A DNA stretch of 64,000 bases from Hydractinia symbiolongicarpus (GCF_029227915.1 NC_079878.1:16122001-16186000), one strand, 5' to 3'; shown: positions 25,501 to 38,443, numbered from the stretch's first letter. Made by a program: numbers and translations. Notes: generated from the letters alone by a model not told the origin.

Positions 25501-26021
25501 CGTTACAATCTATTGATAGTGAACGAACTAGACCGATCAGCACTTGTCTAAGCTGGTAGAAGCACGTAGTTCACGTGTAAGGCCTTTATTAGGCCGCAAA
25601 AAGCCGTACTACAAGCTTCAAAAGACTGTGCACGTAGTTGAAAGTGTTCTATTGCCATTCCGGAAAGGAAAACGACTGGAGACGTCGTAGTCCATTGAGA
25701 GTGGAAGGACTAAACGGACCACCACCTGTCTAGGCTCGTGCAAACACGTGATTTACATTTAAGGCCTTTATTAGGCCGTAAAAGGCCCTATTACAATCTT
25801 TAAAAGTATATGCACCTAGTTGACGGTGTTCTAATGACATGGCGGATTTGAAAACGATTTAAGGCGTTGTAGTCCATTGAGAATAGAAGGACTAGACCGT
25901 TCGCAATCGGTCTAGGCTCGTGGAAGCACGTGATTTACATGTAAGGCCCTTATTAGGCTGTAAAAGGCCGTAATACAATCCTTAGAAGACTGTGCACGCA
26001 GTTGACGGTGTTCTATGGCCA
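22580..26021 (+). repeat. Block C higher-order repeat, copy 1 (19 units, 3442 bp)
   Basis: Every monomer start recurs at exactly +3442. The length equals 19 x 182 minus 14 minus 1 minus 1. The left part (22580-24566) also matches 17999-19985 of block B at offset 4581, so block C looks derived from block B sequence. Private indels such as the shortened 'aaaacatctgag' at 22944 occur in both C copies. Confidence 0.93.
24035..24202 (+). repeat. 168-bp monomer (14-bp deletion)
   Basis: Junction in block C copy 1. Confidence 0.93.
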
Positions 26022-29000
26022 TGGTGGAAAGTAAAGTGACTTGAGACGTCGTAGTCTATTGAGAGTGGAAAGGCTAGACCGATTCCCACCTGTCTAACCT
26101 CGTCAAAGCACGTGATTTACGTGTAAGGCCCTTATTGGGCTGCAAAAGGCCGTATTACAATCTTTAAAAGACTGTGCACGTAGTTGACTCTGTTCTATTG
26201 CCACGGCGGAAAGGAAAAGGACTTGAGACGTCGTAGTTCATTAAGAGTGGGAGGACTAGACCGTTCCCCACCTATTTAGGGTCGCAGAAGCACGTGATTT
26301 TCGTGTAAGGCTCTTATTAGGCTCTGAAGGAACGTATTACAACCTTTAGAAGAATCTGCACGTACTTGATAGTGTTCTATGGCTAATGCGGAATGCAAAA
26401 CATCTGAGATGTCGTAGTCCATGTAATGTGGAATGACTAGACCGTTCTCAATCGGTCTAGGCTCGTGGAAGCACGTGATTCACGTGTAAGGCCCTTACTA
26501 GGTTGTAAAAGAACGTATTACAACCTTTAAAAGCCTGTGCACGTAGTTGACGGTGTTTTATTGCCATGGCAGAAAGGAAAACGCTTTGAGGCGTCGTAGT
26601 CCATTGAGAGTGGAAGGACTAGACCGATCAACATCTATCTAGGCTCGTGGAAACACGTGATATTTGTGTAAGGTCCTTATTAGGCCTGCAAAGGGCGTAT
26701 TACAACCTCTAAAAAACTGTGCACAAAGTTGACGGTGTTCTATTGCCATGGCGGAAAGGAAGTCAACTTAAGGCGTTGCAATCCATTGAGAATGGAAGGA
26801 CTAGACCGTTCTCAATCGGTCTAGGCTCGTGCAAGCACGTGATTTACATGTAAGGCACTTATTAGGCTGTAAAAGGCCGTAATACAATCCTTAGAAGTCT
26901 GTGCACGCAGTTGACGGTGTTCTATGGCCATGGTGGAAAGTAAAGTGACTTGAGACGTCGTTGTCCATTGAGAGTGGAAAGGCTAGACCGATTCCCACCT
27001 GTCTAACCTCGTCAAAGCACGTGATTTACGTGTAAGGCCATTATTGGGCTGCAAAAGGCCGTATTACAACCTTTAAAAGCCTGTGCACGTAGTTGACGGT
27101 GTTTTATTGCCATGGCGGAAAGGAAAACGCTTTGAGGCGTCGTAGTCCATTGAGAGTGGAAGGACTAGACCGATCAACATCTATCTAGGTTCGTGGGAAC
27201 ACGTGATTCACGTGTAAGGCCCTTACTAGGTTGCAAAAGAACGTATTACAACCTTTAAAAGCCTGTGCACGTAGTTGACGGTGTTTTATTGCCATGGCGG
27301 AAAGGAAAACGCTTTGAGGCGTTATAATCTATTGAGAGTGAAAGGACTAGACCGATCAACATCTATCTAGGCTCGTGGAAACACGTGATTTTTGTGTAAG
27401 GTCCTTATTAGGCCTGCAAATGGCGTATTACAACCTCTAAAAAACTGTGCACAAAGTTGACGGTGTTCTATTGCCATGGCGGAAAGGAAGTCAACTTGAG
27501 GCGTTGCAATCCATTGAGAATGGAAGGACTAGACCGTTCTCAATCGGTCTAGGCTCGTGCAAGCACGTGATTTACATGTAAGGCCCTTATTAGGCTGTCA
27601 AAGGCCGTAATACAATCCTTAGAAGACTGTGCAGTCTATGGCCATGGTGGAAAGTAAAGTGACTTGAGCCGTCGTAGTCCATTGAGAGTGGAAAAGCTAG
27701 ACCGATTCCCACCTGTCTAACCTCGTCGAAGCACGTGAACTACGTGTAAGGTCCTTTTTAGGCTGCAAAAGACCGTATTACAATCTTTAAAAACCTGTGC
27801 ACGTAGTTGATGGTGTTCTATTGCCATAGCGGAAAGGAAAACGACTTGAAGTGTTGTAATCTATTGAGAGTGAACGGACTAGACCGTTCTGAATCAGTCT
27901 AGGCTCGTAGAAGCACGTGATTTACGTGTAAGGCCCTTATTAGGCTGCAAAAGGCCGTATTCCAACCTTTAGAAGACTGTGCACGTAGTTGACGGTGTTC
28001 TGTTGCCATGGCGGAAAGGAAAACGTCTTGAGGCGTTGTAATCTATTCACAGGGAAAGGACTAGACCGTTCTCAATCGGTCTAGGCTCGTAGAAGCACAT
28101 AGTTTACGTGTAAGGCCCTTATTAGGCTGCACAATGTCGTATTAGAATCTTTAGAAGACTGTGCCTGTAGTTTAAGTTATTCTATTGCTATGGCGGAAAG
28201 TAAAATGACTTGACACGTCGTAGTCCATTGTGAGTGGAAAAGCTAGACCGATTTCCAGCTGTGTAACCTCGTCGAAGCACGTGATTTACGTGTAAGGCCC
28301 TTATTAGGCTGCAAAAGGCCGTATTCCAACCTTTAGAAGACTGTGCACGTAGTTGACGGTGTTCTGTTGCCATGGCGGAAAGGAAAACGTCTTGAGGCGT
28401 TGTAATCTATTCACAGTGAAAGGACTAGACCGTTCTCGATCAGTCTAGGCTCGTAGAAGCACGTGATTTACGTGTAAGGCCCTTATTAGGCTGCAAAAGG
28501 CCGTATTCCAACCTTTAGAAGACTGTGCACGTAGTTGACGGTGTTCTGTTGCCATGGCGGAAAGGAAAACGTCTTGAGGCGTTGTAATCTATTCACAGTG
28601 AAAGGACTAGACCGTTCTCAATCGGTCTAGGCTCGTAGTAGCACGTGATTTACGTGTAAGGCCTTTATTAGGCTGTAAAAGGCCGTATTACAATCTTTAG
28701 AAGACTGTGCACTTAGTTGACGGTGCTCTATGGCCATTGTGGAAAGTAAAATGACTTGAGACGTCGTAGTCCATTGAGAGTGGAAAGGCTAGACCGATCA
28801 TTACCTATCTAGGCTCGTGCAAGCACGTGATTAACATGTAAAGGTTTATTGGGCTGTAAAAGGCCGTATTACAATCTTTAGGAAACTGTGCACGGAGTTG
28901 ACGCTGTTTTATTGCCATGGCGGAAAGGAAAACGACTTGAGGCGTTACAATCTATTGATAGTGAACGAACTAGACCGATCAGCACTTGTCTAAGCTGGTA

Positions 29001-29463
29001 GAAGCACGTAGTTCACGTGTAAGGCCTTTATTAGGCCGCAAAAAGCCGTACTACAAGCTTCAAAAGACTGTGCACGTAGTTGAAAGTGTTCTATTGCCAT
29101 TCCGGAAAGGAAAACGACTGGAGACGTCGTAGTCCATTGAGAGTGGAAGGACTAAACGGACCACCACCTGTCTAGGCTCGTGCAAACACGTGATTTACAT
29201 TTAAGGCCTTTATTAGGCCGTAAAAGGCCCTATTACAATCTTTAAAAGTATATGCACCTAGTTGACGGTGTTCTAATGACATGGCGGATTTGAAAACGAT
29301 TTAAGGCGTTGTAGTCCATTGAGAATAGAAGGACTAGACCGTTCCCAATCGGTCTAGGCTCGTGGAAGCACGTGATTTACATGTAAGGCCCTTATTAGGC
29401 TGTAAAAGGCCGTAATACAATCCTTAGAAGACTGTGCACGCAGTTGACGGTGTTCTATGACCA
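26022..29463 (+). repeat. Block C higher-order repeat, copy 2 (3442 bp)
   Basis: Near-perfect tandem copy of 22580-26021. Reading both side by side I noticed about six single-base differences (near 27040, 27669, 27832, 28242, 29346 and 29459), so identity is about 99.8%. Homology runs on about 100 bp past 29463 into the first unit of block D. Confidence 0.93.
27477..27644 (+). repeat. 168-bp monomer (14-bp deletion)
   Basis: Junction in block C copy 2. Confidence 0.93.
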
Positions 29464-29624
29464 TGGTGGAAAGTAATGTGACTTGAGACGTCGTAGTCTA
29501 TTGAGAGTGGAAAGGCTAGACCGATTCCCACCTGTCTAACCTCGTCAAAGCACGTGATTTACATGTAAGGCCGTAATACAATCCTTAGAAGACTGTGCAC
29601 GCAGTTGACGGTGTTCTATGGCCA
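29464..29624 (+). repeat. 161-bp monomer (21-bp deletion), block D start marker
   Basis: 'tgtaaggcc' is followed directly by 'gtaatacaatcc', so the 21 bp between two 'ggcc' repeats are lost. The head of the unit ('tggtggaaagtaatgtg') and its tail ('tttacatgtaagg') belong to two different subtypes, so it is also chimeric. Confidence 0.92.
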
Positions 29625-30352
29625 TGGTGGAAAGTAAAGTGACTTGAGACGTCGTAGTCTATTGAGAGTGGAAAGGCCAGACCGATTCCCACCTATTTAG
29701 GGTCGCAGAAGCACGTGATTTTCGTGTAAGGCCCTTATTGGGCTGCAAAAGGCCGTATTACAACCTTTAAAAGCCTGTGCACGTAGTTGACGGTGTTTTA
29801 TTGCCATGGCGGAAAGGAAAACGCTTTGAGGCGTCGTAGTCCATTGAGAGTGGAAGGACTAGACCGATCAACATCTATCTAGGCTCGTGGGAACACGTGA
29901 TTCACGTGTAAGGCCCTTACTAGGTTGCAAAAGAACGTATTACAACCTTTAAAAGCCTGTGCACGTAGTTGACGGTGTTTTATTGCCATGGCGGAAAGGA
30001 AAACGCTTTGAGGCGTTATAATCTATTGAGAGTGAAAGGACTAGACCGATCAACATCTATCTAGGTTCGTGGGAACACGTGATTCACGTGTAAGGCCCTT
30101 ACTAGGTTGCAAAAGAACGTATTAGAACCTTTAAAAGCCTGTGCACGTAGTTGACGGTGTTTTATTGCCATGGCGGAAAGGAAAACGCTTTGAGGCGTTA
30201 TAATCTATTGAGAGTGAAAGGACTAGACCGATCAACATCTATCTAGGCTCGTGGAAACACGTGATTTTTGTGTAAGGTCCTTATTAGGCCTGCAAATGGC
30301 ATATTACAACCTCTAAAAAACTGTGCACAAAGTTGACGGTGTTCTATTGCCA

Positions 30353-30520
30353 TGGCGGAAAGGAAGTCAACTTGAGGCGTTGCAATCCATTGAGAATGGA
30401 AGGACTAGACCGTTCTCAATCGGTCTAGGCTCGTGCAAGCACGTGATTGACATGTAAGGCCCTTATTAGGCTGTCAAAGGCCGTAATACAATCCTTAGAA
30501 GACTGTGCAGTCTATGGCCA
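30353..30520 (+). repeat. 168-bp monomer (14-bp deletion)
   Basis: Block D copy 1, first 1078-bp sub-repeat. The following monomer begins 'tggttgaaag', a change found only in block D. Confidence 0.93.
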
Positions 30521-31430
30521 TGGTTGAAAGTAAAGTGACTTGAGACGTCGTAGTCCAAAGAGAGTGGAAAAGCTAGACCGATTCCCACCTGTCTAACCTC
30601 GTCGAAGCACGTGAACTACGTGTAACGTCCTTTTTAGGCTGCAAAAGACCGTATTACAATCTTTAAAAACCTGTGCACGTAGTTGATGGTGTTCTATTGC
30701 CATGGCGGAAAGGAAAACGACTTGAAGTGTTGTAATCTATTGAGAGTGAACGGACTAGACCGTTCTCAATCAGTCTAGGCTCGTAGAAGCACGTGATTTA
30801 CGTGTAAGGCCCTTATTAGGCTGCAAAAGGCCGTATTACAACCTTTAAAAGCCTGTGCACGTAGTTGACGGTGTTTTATTGCCATGGCGGAAAGGAAAAC
30901 GCTTTGAGGCGTCGTAGTCCATTGAGAGTGGAAGGACTAGACCGATCAACATCTATCTAGGCTCGTGGGAACACGTGATTCACGTGTAAGGCCCTTACTA
31001 GGTTGCAAAAGAACGTATTACAACCTTTAAAAGCATGTGCACGTAGTTGACGGTGTTTTATTGCCATGGCGGAAAGGAAAACGCTTTGAGGCGTTATAAT
31101 CTATTGAGAGTGAAAGGACTAGACCGATCAACATCTATCTAGGTTCGTGGGAACACGTGATTCACGTGTAAGGCCCTTACTAGGTTGCAAAAGAACGTAT
31201 TAGAACCTTTAAAAGCCTGTGCACGTAGTTGACGGTGTTTTATTGCCATGGCGGAAAGGAAAACGCTTTGAGGCGTTATAATCTATTGAGAGTGAAAGGA
31301 CTAGACCGATCAACATCTATCTAGGCTCGTGGAAACACGTGATTTTTGTGTAAGGTCCTTATTAGGCCTGCAAATGGCATATTACAACCTCTAAAAAACT
31401 GTGCACAAAGTTGACGGTGTTCTATTGCCA

Positions 31431-31598
31431 TGGCGGAAAGGAAGTCAACTTGAGGCGTTGCAATCCATTGAGAATGGAAGGACTAGACCGTTCTCAATCG
31501 GTCTAGGCTCGTGCAAGCACGTGATTGACATGTAAGGCCCTTATTAGGCTGTCAAAGGCCGTAATACAATCCTTAGAAGACTGTGCAGTCTATGGCCA
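31431..31598 (+). repeat. 168-bp monomer (14-bp deletion)
   Basis: Block D copy 1, second 1078-bp sub-repeat. Confidence 0.93.
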
Positions 31599-31962
31599 TG
31601 GTTGAAAGTAAAGTGACTTGAGACGTCGTAGTCCAAAGAGAGTGGAAAAGCTAGACCGATTCCCACCTGTCTAACCTCGTCGAAGCACGTGAACTACGTG
31701 TAACGTCCTTTTTAGGCTGCAAAAGACTGTATTACAATCTTTAAAAACCTGTGCACGTAGTTGATGGTGTTCTATTGCCATGGCGGAAAGGAAAACGACT
31801 TGAAGTGTTGTAATCTATTGAGAGTGAACGGACTAGACCGTTCTCAATCAGTCTAGGCTCGTAGAAGCACGTGATTTACGTGTAAGGCCCTTATTAGGCT
31901 GCAAAAGGCCGTATTCCAACCTTTAGAAGACTGTGCACGTAGTTGACGGTGTTCTGTTGCCA

Positions 31963-32144
31963 TGGCGGAAAGGAAAACGTCTTGACACGTCGTAGTCCAT
32001 TGTGAGTGGAAAAGCTAGACCGATTTCCAGCTGTGTAACCTCGTCGAAGCACGTGATTTACGTGTAAGGCCCTTATTAGGCTGCAAAAGGCCGTATTCCA
32101 ACCTTTAGAAGACTGTGCACGTAGTTGACGGTGTTCTGTTGCCA
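31963..32144 (+). repeat. Chimeric monomer in block D
   Basis: The unit starts as the 'cgtcttg' subtype ('tggcggaaaggaaaacg') and switches after 'cttgac' to the 'gctatgg' subtype body ('acacgtcgtagtccattgtg', 'gatttccagctgtg'). The switch is inside a shared 'cttga' stretch near 31983. It is inherited at 36645, 40600 and 44373. Confidence 0.82.
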
Positions 32145-32872
32145 TGGCGGAAAGGAAAACGTCTTGAGGCGTTGTAATCTATTCACAGTGAAAGGACTAG
32201 ACCGTTCTCAATCAGTCTAGGCTCGTAGAAGCACGTGATTTACGTGTAAGGCCCTTATTAGGCTGCAAAAGGCCGTATTCCAACCTTTAGAAGACTGTGC
32301 ACGTAGTTGACGGTGTTCTGTTGCAATGGCGGAAAGGAAAACGTCTTGAGGCGTTGTAATCTATTCACAGTGAAAGGACTAGACCGTTCTCAATCGGTCT
32401 AGGCTCGTAGAAGCACGTGATTTACGTGTAAGGCCTTTATTAGGCTGTAAAAGGCCGTATTACAATCTTTAGAAGACTGTGCACTTAGTTGACGGTGCTC
32501 TATGGCCATGGCGGAAAGGAAAACGTCTTGAGGCGTTGTAATCTATTCACAGTGAAAGGACTAGACCGTTCTCAATCAGTCTAGGCTCGTAGAAGCACGT
32601 GATTTACGTGTAAGGCCCTTATTAGGCTGCAAAAGGCCGTATTCCAGCCTTTAGAAGACTGTGCACGTAGTTGACGGTGTTCTGTTGCCATGGCGGAAAG
32701 GAAAACGTCTTGAGGCGTTGTAATCTATTCACAGTGAAAGGACTAGACCGTTCTCAATCGGTCTAGGCTCGTAGAAGCACGTGATTTACGTGTAAGGCCT
32801 TTATTAGGCTGTAAAAGGCCGTATTACAATCTTTAGAAGACTGTGCACTTAGTTGACGGTGCTCTATGGCCA
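32145..32872 (+). repeat. 364-bp dimer tandem repeat
   Basis: Two alternating 'cgtcttgaggcg' monomers, one with 'caatcagtctagg' and one with 'caatcggtctagg', appear as 32145+32327 and again as 32509+32691. This local dimer period is inherited by block D copies 2 and 4, but copy 3 has only three of the four monomers (40782-41327). Confidence 0.82.
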
Positions 32873-34145
32873 TGGTGGAAAGTAAAATGACTTGAGACGT
32901 CGTAGTCCATTGTGAGTGGAAAAGCTAGACCGATTTCCAGCTGTGTAACCTCGTCGAAGCACGTGATTTACGTGTAAGGCCCTTATTAGGCTGCAAAAGG
33001 CCGTATTCCAACCTTTAGAAGACTGTGCACGTAGTTGACGGTGTTCTGTTGCCATGGCGGAAAGGAAAACGTCTTGAGGCGTTGTAATCTATTCACAGTG
33101 AAAGGACTAGACCGTTCTCGATCAGTCTAGGCTCGTAGAAGCACGTGATTTACGTGTAAGGCCCTTATTAGGCTGCAAAAGGCCGTATTCCAACCTTTAG
33201 AAGACTGTGCACGTAGTTGACGGTGTTCTGTTGCCATGGCGGAAAGGAAAACGTCTTGAGGCGTTGTAATCTATTCACAGTGAAAGGACTAGACCGTTCT
33301 CAATCGGTCTAGGCTCGTAGTAGCACGTGATTTACGTGTAAGGCCTTTATTAGGCTGTAAAAGGCCGTATTACAATCTTTAGAAGACTGTGCACTTAGTT
33401 GACGGTGCTCTATGGCCATTGTGGAAAGTAAAATGACTTGAGACGTCGTAGTCCATTGAGAGTGGAAAGGCTAGACCGATCATTACCTATCTAGGCTCGT
33501 GCAAGCACGTGATTAACATGTAAAGGTTTATTGGGCTGTAAAAGGCCGTATTACAATCTTTAGGAAACTGTGCACGGAGTTGACGCTGTTTTATTGCCAT
33601 GGCGGAAAGGAAAACGACTTGAGGCGTTACAATCTATTGATAGTGAACGAACTAGACCGATCAGCACTTGTCTAAGCTGGTAGAAGCACGTAGTTCACGT
33701 GTAAGGCCTTTATTAGGCCGCAAAAAGCCGTACTACAAGCTTCAAAAGACTGTGCACGTAGTTGAAAGTGTTCTATTGCCATTCCGGAAAGGAAAACGAC
33801 TGGAGACGTCGTAGTCCATTGAGAGTGGAAGGACTAAACGGACCACCACCTGTCTAGGCTCGTGCAAACACGTGATTTACATTTAAGGCCTTTATTAGGC
33901 CGTAAAAGGCCCTATTACAATCTTTAAAAGTATATGCACCTAGTTGACGGTGTTCTAATGACATGGCGGATTTGAAAACGATTTAAGGCGTTGTAGTCCA
34001 TTGAGAATAGAAGGACTAGACCGTTCCCAATCGGTCTAGGCTCGTGGAAGCACGTGATTTACATGTAAGGCCCTTATTAGGCTGTAAAAGGCCGTAATAC
34101 AATCCTTAGAAGACTGTGCACGCAGTTGACGGTGTTCTATGACCA

Positions 34146-34306
34146 TGGTGGAAAGTAATGTGACTTGAGACGTCGTAGTCTATTGAGAGTGGAAAGGCTA
34201 GACCGATTCCCACCTGTCTAACCTCGTCAAAGCACGTGATTTACATGTAAGGCCGTAATACAATCCTTAGAAGACTGTGCACGCAGTTGACGGTGTTCTA
34301 TGGCCA
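34146..34306 (+). repeat. 161-bp monomer (21-bp deletion)
   Basis: First unit of block D copy 2. Same junction between 'ggcc' repeats. Confidence 0.92.
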
Positions 34307-35034
34307 TGGTGGAAAGTAAAGTGACTTGAGACGTCGTAGTCTATTGAGAGTGGAAAGGCCAGACCGATTCCCACCTATTTAGGGTCGCAGAAGCACGTGA
34401 TTTTCGTGTAAGGCCCTTATTGGGCTGCAAAAGGCCGTATTACAACCTTTAAAAGCCTGTGCACGTAGTTGACGGTGTTTTATTGCCATGGCGGAAAGGA
34501 AAACGCTTTGAGGCGTCGTAGTCCATTGAGAGTGGAAGGACTAGACCGATCAACATCTATCTAGGCTCGTGGGAACACGTGATTCACGTGTAAGGCCCTT
34601 ACTAGGTTGCAAAAGAACGTATTACAACCTTTAAAAGCCTGTGCACGTAGTTGACGGTGTTTTATTGCCATGGCGGAAAGGAAAACGCTTTGAGGCGTTA
34701 TAATCTATTGAGAGTGAAAGGACTAGACCGATCAACATCTATCTAGGTTCGTGGGAACACGTGATTCACGTGTAAGGCCCTTACTAGGTTGCAAAAGAAC
34801 GTATTAGAACCTTTAAAAGCCTGTGCACGTAGTTGACGGTGTTTTATTGCCATGGCGGAAAGGAAAACGCTTTGAGGCGTTATAATCTATTGAGAGTGAA
34901 AGGACTAGACCGATCAACATCTATCTAGGCTCGTGGAAACACGTGATTTTTGTGTAAGGTCCTTATTAGGCCTGCAAATGGCATATTACAACCTCTAAAA
35001 AACTGTGCACAAAGTTGACGGTGTTCTATTGCCA

Positions 35035-35202
35035 TGGCGGAAAGGAAGTCAACTTGAGGCGTTGCAATCCATTGAGAATGGAAGGACTAGACCGTTCTCA
35101 ATCGGTCTAGGCTCGTGCAAGCACGTGATTGACATGTAAGGCCCTTATTAGGCTGTCAAAGGCCGTAATACAATCCTTAGAAGACTGTGCAGTCTATGGC
35201 CA
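35035..35202 (+). repeat. 168-bp monomer (14-bp deletion)
   Basis: Block D copy 2, first sub-repeat. Confidence 0.93.
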
Positions 35203-36112
35203 TGGTTGAAAGTAAAGTGACTTGAGACGTCGTAGTCCAAAGAGAGTGGAAAAGCTAGACCGATTCCCACCTGTCTAACCTCGTCGAAGCACGTGAACTA
35301 CGTGTAACGTCCTTTTTAGGCTGCAAAAGACCGTATTACAATCTTTAAAAACCTGTGCACGTAGTTGATGGTGTTCTATTGCCATGGCGGAAAGGAAAAC
35401 GACTTGAAGTGTTGTAATCTATTGAGAGTGAACGGACTAGACCGTTCTCAATCAGTCTAGGCTCGTAGAAGCACGTGATTTACGTGTAAGGCCCTTATTA
35501 GGCTGCAAAAGGCCGTATTACAACCTTTAAAAGCCTGTGCACGTAGTTGACGGTGTTTTATTGCCATGGCGGAAAGGAAAACGCTTTGAGGCGTCGTAGT
35601 CCATTGAGAGTGGAAGGACTAGACCGATCAACATCTATCTAGGCTCGTGGGAACACGTGATTCACGTGTAAGGCCCTTACTAGGTTGCAAAAGAACGTAT
35701 TACAACCTTTAAAAGCCTGTGCACGTAGTTGACGGTGTTTTATTGCCATGGCGGAAAGGAAAACGCTTTGAGGCGTTATAATCTATTGAGAGTGAAAGGA
35801 CTAGACCGATCAACATCTATCTAGGTTCGTGGGAACACGTGATTCACGTGTAAGGCCCTTACTAGGTTGCAAAAGAACGTATTAGAACCTTTAAAAGCCT
35901 GTGCACGTAGTTGACGGTGTTTTATTGCCATGGCGGAAAGGAAAACGCTTTGAGGCGTTATAATCTATTGAGAGTGAAAGGACTAGACCGATCAACATCT
36001 ATCTAGGCTCGTGGAAACACGTGATTTTTGTGTAAGGTCCTTATTAGGCCTGCAAATGGCATATTACAACCTCTAAAAAACTGTGCACAAAGTTGACGGT
36101 GTTCTATTGCCA

Positions 36113-36280
36113 TGGCGGAAAGGAAGTCAACTTGAGGCGTTGCAATCCATTGAGAATGGAAGGACTAGACCGTTCTCAATCGGTCTAGGCTCGTGCAAGC
36201 ACGTGATTGACATGTAAGGCCCTTATTAGGCTGTCAAAGGCCGTAATACAATCCTTAGAAGACTGTGCAGTCTATGGCCA
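36113..36280 (+). repeat. 168-bp monomer (14-bp deletion)
   Basis: Block D copy 2, second sub-repeat. Confidence 0.93.
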
Positions 36281-37554
36281 TGGTTGAAAGTAAAGTGACT
36301 TGAGACGTCGTAGTCCAAAGAGAGTGGAAAAGCTAGACCGATTCCCACCTGTCTAACCTCGTCGAAGCACGTGAACTACGTGTAACGTCCTTTTTAGGCT
36401 GCAAAAGACTGTATTACAATCTTTAAAAACCTGTGCACGTAGTTGATGGTGTTCTATTGCCATGGCGGAAAGGAAAACGACTTGAAGTGTTGTAATCTAT
36501 TGAGAGTGAACGGACTAGACCGTTCTCAATCAGTCTAGGCTCGTAGAAGCACGTGATTTACGTGTAAGGCCCTTATTAGGCTGCAAAAGGCCGTATTCCA
36601 ACCTTTAGAAGACTGTGCACGTAGTTGACGGTGTTCTGTTGCCATGGCGGAAAGGAAAACGTCTTGACACGTCGTAGTCCATTGTGAGTGGAAAAGCTAG
36701 ACCGATTTCCAGCTGTGTAACCTCGTCGAAGCACGTGATTTACGTGTAAGGCCCTTATTAGGCTGCAAAAGGCCGTATTCCAACCTTTAGAAGACTGTGC
36801 ACGTAGTTGACGGTGTTCTGTTGCCATGGCGGAAAGGAAAACGTCTTGAGGCGTTGTAATCTATTCACAGTGAAAGGACTAGACCGTTCTCAATCAGTCT
36901 AGGCTCGTAGAAGCACGTGATTTACGTGTAAGGCCCTTATTAGGCTGCAAAAGGCCGTATTCCAACCTTTAGAAGACTGTGCACGTAGTTGACGGTGTTC
37001 TGTTGCAATGGCGGAAAGGAAAACGTCTTGAGGCGTTGTAATCTATTCACAGTGAAAGGACTAGACCGTTCTCAATCGGTCTAGGCTCGTAGAAGCACGT
37101 GATTTACGTGTAAGGCCTTTATTAGGCTGTAAAAGGCCGTATTACAATCTTTAGAAGACTGTGCACTTAGTTGACGGTGCTCTATGGCCATGGCGGAAAG
37201 GAAAACGTCTTGAGGCGTTGTAATCTATTCACAGTGAAAGGACTAGACCGTTCTCAATCAGTCTAGGCTCGTAGAAGCACGTGATTTACGTGTAAGGCCC
37301 TTATTAGGCTGCAAAAGGCCGTATTCCAGCCTTTAGAAGACTGTGCACGTAGTTGACGGTGTTCTGTTGCCATGGCGGAAAGGAAAACGTCTTGAGGCGT
37401 TGTAATCTATTCACAGTGAAAGGACTAGACCGTTCTCAATCGGTCTAGGCTCGTAGAAGCACGTGATTTACGTGTAAGGCCTTTATTAGGCTGTAAAAGG
37501 CCGTATTACAATCTTTAGAAGACTGTGCACTTAGTTGACGGTGCTCTATGGCCA

Positions 37555-37736
37555 TGGTGGAAAGTAAAATGACTTGAGACGTCGTAGTCCATTGTGAGTG
37601 GAAAAGCTAGACCGATTTCCAGCTGTGTAACCTCGTCGAAGCACGTGATTTACGTGTAAGGCCCTTATTAGGCTGCAAAAGGCCGTATTCCAACCTTTAG
37701 GAAACTGTGCACGGAGTTGACGCTGTTTTATTGCCA
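37555..37736 (+). repeat. Fusion monomer at the 545-bp deletion of block D
   Basis: The left part follows 32873 of copy 1, and from 'cctttag' (about 37700) the right part follows the end of the 33419 unit ('gaaactgtgcacggagttg'). It is the scar of the three-monomer deletion and recurs at 41328 and 45283. Confidence 0.88.
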
Positions 37737-38282
37737 TGGCGGAAAGGAAAACGACTTGAGGCGTTACAATCTATTGATAGTGAACGAACTAGACCGATCA
37801 GCACTTGTCTAAGCTGGTAGAAGCACGTAGTTCACGTGTAAGGCCTTTATTAGACCGCAAAAAGCCGTACTACAAGCTTCAAAAGACTGTGCACGTAGTT
37901 GAAAGTGTTCTATTGCCATTCCGGTAAGGAAAACGACTGGAGACGTCGTAGTCCATTGAGAGTGGAAGGACTAAACGGACCACCACCTGTCTAGGCTCGT
38001 GCAAACACGTGATTTACATTTAAGGCCTTTATTAGGCCGTAAAAGGCCCTATTACAATCTTTAAAAGTATATGCACCTAGTTGACGGTGTTCTAATGACA
38101 TGGCGGATTTGAAAACGATTTAAGGCGTTGTAGTCCATTGAGAATAGAAGGACTAGACCGTTCCCAATCGGTCTAGGCTCGTGAAAGCACGTGATTTACA
38201 TGTAAGGCCCTTATTAGGCTGTAAAAGGCCGTAATACAATCCTTAGAAGACTGTGCACGCAGTTGACGGTGTTCTATGGCCA

Positions 38283-38443
38283 TGGTGGAAAGTAATGTGA
38301 CTTGAGACGTCGTAGTTTATTGAGAGTGGAAAGGCTAGACCGATTCCCACCTGTCTAACCTCGTCAAAGCACGTGATTTACATGTAAGGCCGTAATACAA
38401 TCCTTGGAAGACTGTGCACGCAGTTGACGGTGTTCTATGGCCA
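38283..38443 (+). repeat. 161-bp monomer (21-bp deletion)
   Basis: First unit of block D copy 3. Private change 'cctt ggaag' near 38404. Confidence 0.92.

Larger units (their letters stand above)
29807..31962 (+). repeat. 1078-bp six-monomer tandem duplication nested in block D copy 1
   Basis: Starts 29807, 29989, 30171, 30353, 30521 and 30703 recur at 30885, 31067, 31249, 31431, 31599 and 31781, exactly +1078 (6 x 182 minus 14). The two copies differ at only a few bases, for example 'aaaagcctg' against 'aaaagcatg' near 31036 and 'aaaagaccg' against 'aaaagactg' near 31727. Block D copy 2 keeps the same pair at 34489-36644. Confidence 0.9.
29464..34145 (+). repeat. Block D higher-order repeat, copy 1 (26 units, 4682 bp)
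   Basis: It starts with a 161-bp unit and contains two adjacent 1078-bp six-monomer sub-repeats (29807-30884 and 30885-31962). A run of 'cgtcttgagg' monomers follows, then the 'aagcttcaaaag' and 'gacatggcgg' monomers. It repeats at +4682 up to 37555. This is the longest version of the block: it keeps three monomers (about 33023-33567) that D2, D3 and D4 lack. Confidence 0.92.
34146..38282 (+). repeat. Block D higher-order repeat, copy 2 (23 units, 4137 bp)
   Basis: Collinear with copy 1 until 37700, where 545 bp (three monomers minus 1 bp) are missing and 'cctttag' is joined directly to 'gaaactgtgcacgg'. Downstream it shares the substitutions 'tattagaccgcaaa' and 'ccggtaagg' with copies 3 and 4, but not with copy 1. 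Confidence 0.92.
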
